This document shows, piece after piece, positions 58,553 through 64,000 of a stretch of 64,000 nucleotides of DNA; position 1 is the first letter of the stretch, and every line of letters starts with the position of its first letter. A program made the translations under genes and the position numbers. The notes beneath the pieces are model-generated. The model was not told the origin of the DNA and did not search any database. It was given only the letters and a program-made list of their open reading frames with translations. This stretch comes from Wurfbainia villosa (Eukaryota; Streptophyta; Magnoliopsida; Zingiberales; Zingiberaceae): positions 80,401,174-80,465,173 of the forward strand of contig CM045991.1 in assembly GCA_025175895.1 (NCBI GenBank), given 5' to 3'.

Positions 58553-60758
58553 TGTTGGGTTTCCGGCACCGCGGCGTGTGTGTGTTCGATCACGTTTCGT
58601 AAACATGAACACAGCGAAAGCAATAAAAATAATAAATCTATATTTATTACAACACACGCATGCATATTACAACAAGTGTAGACATAACCGTAAATTCAAA
58701 TTTGCAATAAAAGGAAATTTATCTACGTTATACCTTTCGTATGACGTGTAGCGGGAACGACATCAACCGGAACGATCCTCGCTAGAATCGTCTCTATCCG
58801 TATCCACGCCGAGTTCCTCGGGATGACTTCGCTAAGCCACGAGCTTCGTCTTCGTACGGGTTACTAGCCTCGTGTTGAAGACGACGTGATCGAGAGATGA
58901 TCACGATCCGAATCCAAATTCGGATCCAAATACGAGTTCTCAAAACTCGCTTCTCCGGAGAGGTATTCGTCAACCAATTGACGAATCCTTCGTCCTCCAC
59001 CTCAGAGGATTACCAGAGATCGAATCCCCGGTAAGTTAGCCGCTGTCGGAGCTCTAACCGCCGTCCAAACGACGCTCCGACGAGAGGAGAAGAAGCTGTC
59101 CAGAAAACTGGACAGCTTGGTGGAGGAGTAGGCGCCGGCCAAAACAAGGAAGCCAAGTGCTCACCTTTTCACCGAGGCCTAGGAAGATCACCGGAGGGTT
59201 CACCGGCTGAAGCTTGGACACCGGCAAGGAGCTAGACGGCAGAACAACCAGCTGGGCGGCAATGGAGGTTGGGCGGCACACCTAGGTTGGGCGGCACAAC
59301 TAGGTTGGGCGGCAACTCCAAGCTAGGGTTTGGATTAGGGCTTAATTATCCATTAAGCCCTCTTTTATAGAGAACTAATTCTCTTAATGGTTATTGGATC
59401 ATAACCATTAGGCCCGTTAACCCGCTCCATTAAGATAAGTTAAAATAAACCAAACCATGATGGTTTATTTTAAGTTAAAACGAACCGAACCAACTTTTGG
59501 TTCATTCGTTTAAAATAAACCAAACCCTTTGGTTTATTCTCCTCCATTGGATTAGAACCAAACCATTTTGGTTCATCCATTATGTCTTCATAAGACACGG
59601 CCCATCCATGCTTCCATTGCGACTGAAATGATTTCATGCTCGCTTTATGTTTGGTCCAACCAAACCTAGTTTCTCTCGGTCTGAGAATCCCATTCTCAAG
59701 CTCGTTTTAAATCCTTTAGATTACACTCGTTGTGCGTGTGACCAAATAGGTTCTCGGTTTATGTTGGCCGTCTATAATTAACCATTAATTATAGAACGAT
59801 CATGAGTGGCACCTAGTAGTACATCATGATCCCCAATTAACCGAAAAGATCAACGGTTGATCCAGAACTATTTCTGAAACCCTTCAGCAGCTCGAATGAT
59901 TCGTGCTCCATTCCCTTCACTCATCTTATACCCACTTGGTTCAGGACATGGTCTATTGTGTCATTCCCCACTAGGCTGACTACGTCACACCTAGCCCAAG
60001 TGTCATTTCCTCGTCCTACGGATTCTAGTTACTCCACATGTATCGAAGAGTACCTTACTCTAAACATGTAATGCTTTGGCCAAAGACTTTAGTAACAATC
60101 CGACGAGAGGCCATGGGTATACATCTCCTCGCAAGGAGTGGTGAATCCTTTATAGGCTATTCAAACACCTTCGATCACTTCGACTTATACCCAATCATCC
60201 CGGGTCCACATCTCCTTAGAGATGTTTGCTTAAGATGTCAAAGCATAAGTCTCCATGATCAAGATGACTTGAATACCGCAAGTCTAAGGAACATCGCACT
60301 TAAGCCACAGTAAGAACTTCATTGACATATCTATATATGCAGAGAACCATATGAAGTCTTACGGTTGGTCACTCCAATGAACTAGTTACCATAACTAGCA
60401 TCTACGATTAACTCCGGACATCACAATGTCTCCAGCTAGTGAGAATCAGCTGCTTGGATACACCAAGGAGTATACCTCGTGCTAGTCTCGACAGAATTGA
60501 TGGTGTCCAAATCCATCAATTCATCGACTAGGGATAATTCCGATACATCACAATTACACATGTAGAGATTTTCACTAGTTGTGATCCAATCACAAATTCT
60601 CTCATGCTGTGAATCGTATCGTGGACATTCAGTAAATGAGTTTAAGATCCAATCAAATACATAAAATATGTATACTCAAATAGTGAATCTTCATTTATCA
60701 TATAAATGGTTCATACATAAGGCGATTGCCTTAGGACATCTCTCATATATTACTAACA
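58553..60758 (-). repeat. 5' LTR of Angela-type element
   Basis: The LTR is 2206 bp and nearly identical to 51250-53475. It lacks an 8-base and a 12-base segment present in the other LTR. The TATA box is at 59363-59369 (minus). Confidence 0.93.
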
Positions 60759-60763
60759 GAGAT

Positions 60764-62125
60764 GTCCTTCGCTCCCAATTGTCCAATATCAAACTCGAAA
60801 AGGGAGAGAAGGTAAAATCCCTACACTCTAGATTTAAGGAAATTCTAACCGGTTTGACAAGTGTAGGTGAAAAGCTCTCCAACCGGGATATGGTAATGAA
60901 GGCCATAGATGCCTTTCCCCGGTCCTCAAGATGGAGCTCCATGGTGGATTCATTTTACATCTCCAAGAACTTGGAAGTAAGTACCTTGGAGGAGTTTTTC
61001 TCAGCAATGGAGCTCCACGAAACGAGGCTTGAAGGAATACAAGAAGAGCCAAGAATCCAACCTTCAAGAGGAGTAGCTTTGATGGCAAACAAGGGGAAGA
61101 AGAAGATAGAGATCCCCTCCTCCTCCGATGATGAAGCCTCTTCCTCCTCCTCCATGGATAGCACGGAAGAAGCGTATATGGTAAGGAGGGTAAGGCGTGC
61201 ATTAAAAGGTTTTAGATTTAATAAGTCTAATGATAGGAATAGAAGACCAAGGGGGAAGGTCATATGCTACAATTGCCAAAGAGAGGGGCACATAAGGGAC
61301 AATTGTCCTCTCCTAAACAAGAGCAAAGAAGAGAGGAAGAAGAAAGAAGAAAAGAAGAAGAAAAAGGGGAGCAAGAAGAAAGAGGAAAAGAAGGCAAAGG
61401 AAAAGGGGAAGGCCAAAGCATTCAAAGCCAAGACATGGGATGACCCTTCTTCCTCTTCCTCATCCGATGAAGAAGAGCATGTCTACTTCAACCTTGCATT
61501 GATGGCTTTCGATGACTTGGATTGCTCCTCCACCGAAAATGAAGAATCAAGATCAAGTGGAGAGAGCTCAAGTGAAGGGGGAGCCTCTACATCATTCTCA
61601 TCCGAAGAAGAGGATTTGGTAAGTGAGGTAACAAATCTACCCCCTAAGCAAATTATGTCTATGATTTCTAGCCTCACTAAGGACTTATTTAGAGCCAAGA
61701 AAAAGAACAAAAGCATGCTTGACCAAATTAAGGAATTAGAGCAAAAATTAGAAAAAGCATGTTTTAATGATAATGATGATGATGCATGTTCACATGATAA
61801 ATATATGTCATTTGATGTTAATGATGCATGCATAGAAGAAAATAGGGCTTTAAGGGAAAAGGTAGATTATTTGACAAAAGCCCTAGAAAAATTCACTATA
61901 GGCTCCAACACCTTGAACATGATCATAGGGAGTCAAAGAGCTAGCTTCAATAAAAAGGGCCTAGGATATAAAGAAAAGAAAAATGAAAAGGCTTATAAAT
62001 GCCTAATTGCTAGGGGACAAGATAAGAAGAAAGTAATAGCTAGGAAATGGATCCCCAAGGAGTATCTTGTGAACCCTATAGGAAAGAATTTGTATTGGGT
62101 TCCAAAATCCATCCTTAAGGGTTAG
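60764..62125 (+). pseudogene. Gag of A2, codons 116 to end
   Basis: Resumes in frame after the target duplication with LRSQLSNIKLEKGEKV and is open to the stop at 62123-62125. CCHC knuckle CYNCQREGHIRDNC is near 61264-61305. Lysine-rich stretch (KKKEEKKKKKGSKKKEEKK) is near 61330-61400. Acidic serine blocks (PSSSSSSDEEEHV) come next, then a coiled-coil-like end, and finally ARKWIPKEYL and YWVPKSILKG. Gag ends ten residues after the YWVPK start, with no protease frame following. It is intact over 454 codons, so only the codon-60 stop and the Angela insertion disable it. Confidence 0.9.
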
Positions 62126-63385
62126 AAAAACCCTAGGATAGTCAACCATATGGACTTGACCTATATCATATCTTTGGTTGACTTAGGATGTTGGGACACA
62201 TTTTTGAAATAGTGTTAGGTGATGATAACGTGCCTATAAATTGATAATAATGCTTAAATCATGATAATCAATGTAATTGCTATGTATATGTGCAATCATG
62301 ATTTATGATTTTGAAATTTGGCACATCATCATGAGAAATAGGATTTAAATCATGCCTTTGGTGATATTTTGCTTATTATCATGATATAATACCTAATGCA
62401 TGATAACAATTCAATGAATACATGTATTTAATGATCATAATGTGTAATTCATTCATATATGCCATTATGATCATGTGGATTGTTAGGGTGATACTTAACC
62501 TTGATAGAATTGCATGAATATAATGGTTAAGTATATACAAATACCCTCTAGGATACATCTCACACTCACCATAGGCTACTTTGATTGAAAACTTAGCATG
62601 GGTGAGATGTTAGGATGATACAAATGTCCACTAATGCCTATGGCATTTAGATGGTCATTTAAAGTATCAAAATAGCAATAATAGACCAATCATGGGGAAG
62701 GCTTATGTTTAATTCATAGACATTTTGCCCAAATATCATGGTTGGATATTTCATATGTTTTCAAAACAATTTCTTAACTTAAAATATGTGTATTCATGTT
62801 TTGAAACAATTCAAACTGAAACTAGGTGTTAAAATGGATACTATCATGATAAAAAACCTAGTAGTTTTTAAATCTTTTGTATTTTTGGAAAATATCAGAA
62901 AATATAATGATTTTTCATGAAAAACTATTTTTCATTGATAGATATACTTACAAGAAATATGTTCCCCAAATTTCATGATTTTTCAAATTTTTTAGAATTT
63001 TTAATGCATTTAAATTGAAAATCGAAAGTTTTGAAATTAAGGCGAATGACACCGTAGTCCGAACCATTATTGATGGTCAAAATCAGAACAAAGAAAGGCC
63101 AAATTCAGGTTTTAGACTAATTTTTGGTATTTTCCTTCTATTAGACTTGATGCCATGAGTTTATAACTTAGTGTTAATCTTTTTGATGGTGTCAAAGGGG
63201 GAGAAAATATTATGTTTAAGTTAATTATGATAGGGGGAGAATTTGGAGAGAGAGTTTCATGGATTAAGGGGGAGTTGCATTTTTCTATATCATGTTTATG
63301 TTTACATGCTTTCTTACCTTAGAAATTTTTATCAAATGTTTTTACCTAACTTAAACGGATTGCCACACATCAAAAAGGGGGAGAT
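62126..63385 (+). other. Spacer with purine tracts of A2
   Basis: AT-rich, non-coding, colinear with 28264-29375 of A1. Purine tracts lie near 63197, 63233, 63268 and at 63372-63384 (AAAAAGGGGGAGA), the last adjoining the 3' LTR. Confidence 0.82.
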
Positions 63386-64000
63386 TGTTAGGGCAATCTC
63401 TTGCCATGATTAGGTTTTGATGTATGTGGCAAAGGGTTTAAGTTAGTTTGTTATGTTGATTTGATATGTGCGTTGAAGTCGTGCAGGACTTAGTAATTCA
63501 CACATGGAGCCGTGGCGAATTTCACATCTCATGACTCGGGCCTTGAGTTGGTGAAGGATAGCTTTGCAGAAGTCGTGCGCTTGGAGCATCCGAGGGACCG
63601 CCAGACGAGGAGCTTGGAGTGAAGCCGGAGGAAGTAGACTTCGAGGCAAGAGACGTGAAGGGGCATTGCAGAGTCGTGCGCCTGATGCTGTCGAGGGACG
63701 TGGTCGCGAACGAAGAGATCTTCGAAGGCGAGGGACTCCGAGGGATGAGAGTGAGCGAATGTAACCCGGGAAGAGGTAGTATCTCATAGGTGAAACTTGG
63801 CCATTTGGATAAGTGTCGGATGGGATTTCCCGACACCAGTCGACTGCCATGGAATGGTAGTGATCGCTTCCGAGTCGATTAGGTTTGACTGGTGTCTGAC
63901 TCATGGGCATTTGGCCCAAGCCGATCGATGGCACCGCACGCACGAGAATCGGAGTCGACCTCGTTGAGGACTCGACTGATCGAGCACCAGTCGACTGATG
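63386..64000 (+). repeat. 3' LTR of A2, cut by window end
   Basis: Starts TGTTAGGGCA and matches the A2 5' LTR. Palindromes are at 63837 and 63990. CG-rich altered sequence occurs at 63850-63965, as in the 5' LTR. About half of the LTR lies outside. Confidence 0.9.

Larger units (their letters stand above)
51250..60758 (-). mobile_element. Complete Angela-type Ty1/copia element in A2 gag
   Basis: The element is 9509 bp, minus strand, flanked by gagat (51245-51249 and 60759-60763). Order on the minus strand: 5' LTR 60758-58553, primer site, repeat-rich leader, gag, protease/integrase, RT-RNase H, purine tract, 3' LTR 53475-51250. By eye the two LTRs differ at about 40 of 2200 positions plus two short indels, so it is the youngest large insertion here. 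The coding region is nevertheless heavily broken. Confidence 0.92.
48777..64000 (+). mobile_element. Gag-only LTR element, family A (A2), with nested insertions
   Basis: 5' LTR 48777-50840, gag split into 50905-51249 and 60764-62125, spacer, purine tract, and 3' LTR starting 63386 and cut by the window end. Nested in it are a non-LTR retroposon (49715-50526) and an Angela-type element (51250-60758). Removing both leaves about 5 kb within the window, the same design as A1 with no pol. Confidence 0.9.

Overview
The window is transposon-packed plant DNA, with no host gene, rRNA or tRNA that I could recognise. The Ty1/copia lineages (Sirevirus-like and Angela/Tork-like) and Ty3/gypsy lineages (Athila and Tekay/Del chromovirus), together with LTRs of 1-3 kb, point to a flowering plant with a large genome. 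A monocot is likely, but species cannot be fixed from sequence alone.

Layout. 1-1469: an Angela/Tork-type LTR on the minus strand, running in from the left. 1470-2400: a broken Athila-type integrase tail and its spacer. 2400-7527: the 3' part of a Sirevirus-like element (pol, multiple polypurine tracts, 3' LTR). 7591-13729: a complete pol-less 'gag-only' element (family D, minus strand) with a 5-bp target duplication. It sits in the LTR of a relative (family H), whose LTR and gag continue to 17575 and carry a solo LTR (G1). 17576-24313: a decayed Tekay chromovirus end with its long LTR, itself holding solo LTRs F2 and G2. 24314-27023: the Sirevirus-like 5' end (F3 LTR and gag).

From 24314 rightwards the window is one deep nest. 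The Sirevirus-like element is interrupted by gag-only element A1 (27024-32238). A1 is interrupted by Angela/Tork element B (32239-37774), and B by an Athila element (37775-48776). The Athila 3' LTR is interrupted by gag-only element A2 (48777 to beyond 64000), and the A2 gag by a complete Angela-type element on the minus strand (51250-60758). A non-LTR retroposon also sits in the A2 5' LTR, and an A-family LTR fragment sits in the Athila env-position gene. The missing right halves should lie just past base 64000, in reverse order.

The most interesting theme is the set of families F, H, D and A. They share the initiator-Met primer site, the purine tract next to the LTR, LTRs packed with the perfect palindrome CAGTCGACTG, and Gag proteins with CCHC knuckles, ending in a YWVPK motif in A, D and F. 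A and D code for Gag only and stop just after that motif, where protease and pol follow in the Sirevirus-like element. They look like non-autonomous partners that would need an enzyme supply in trans. Almost every coding region carries stops or frameshifts, so the region is mainly a record of past insertions.
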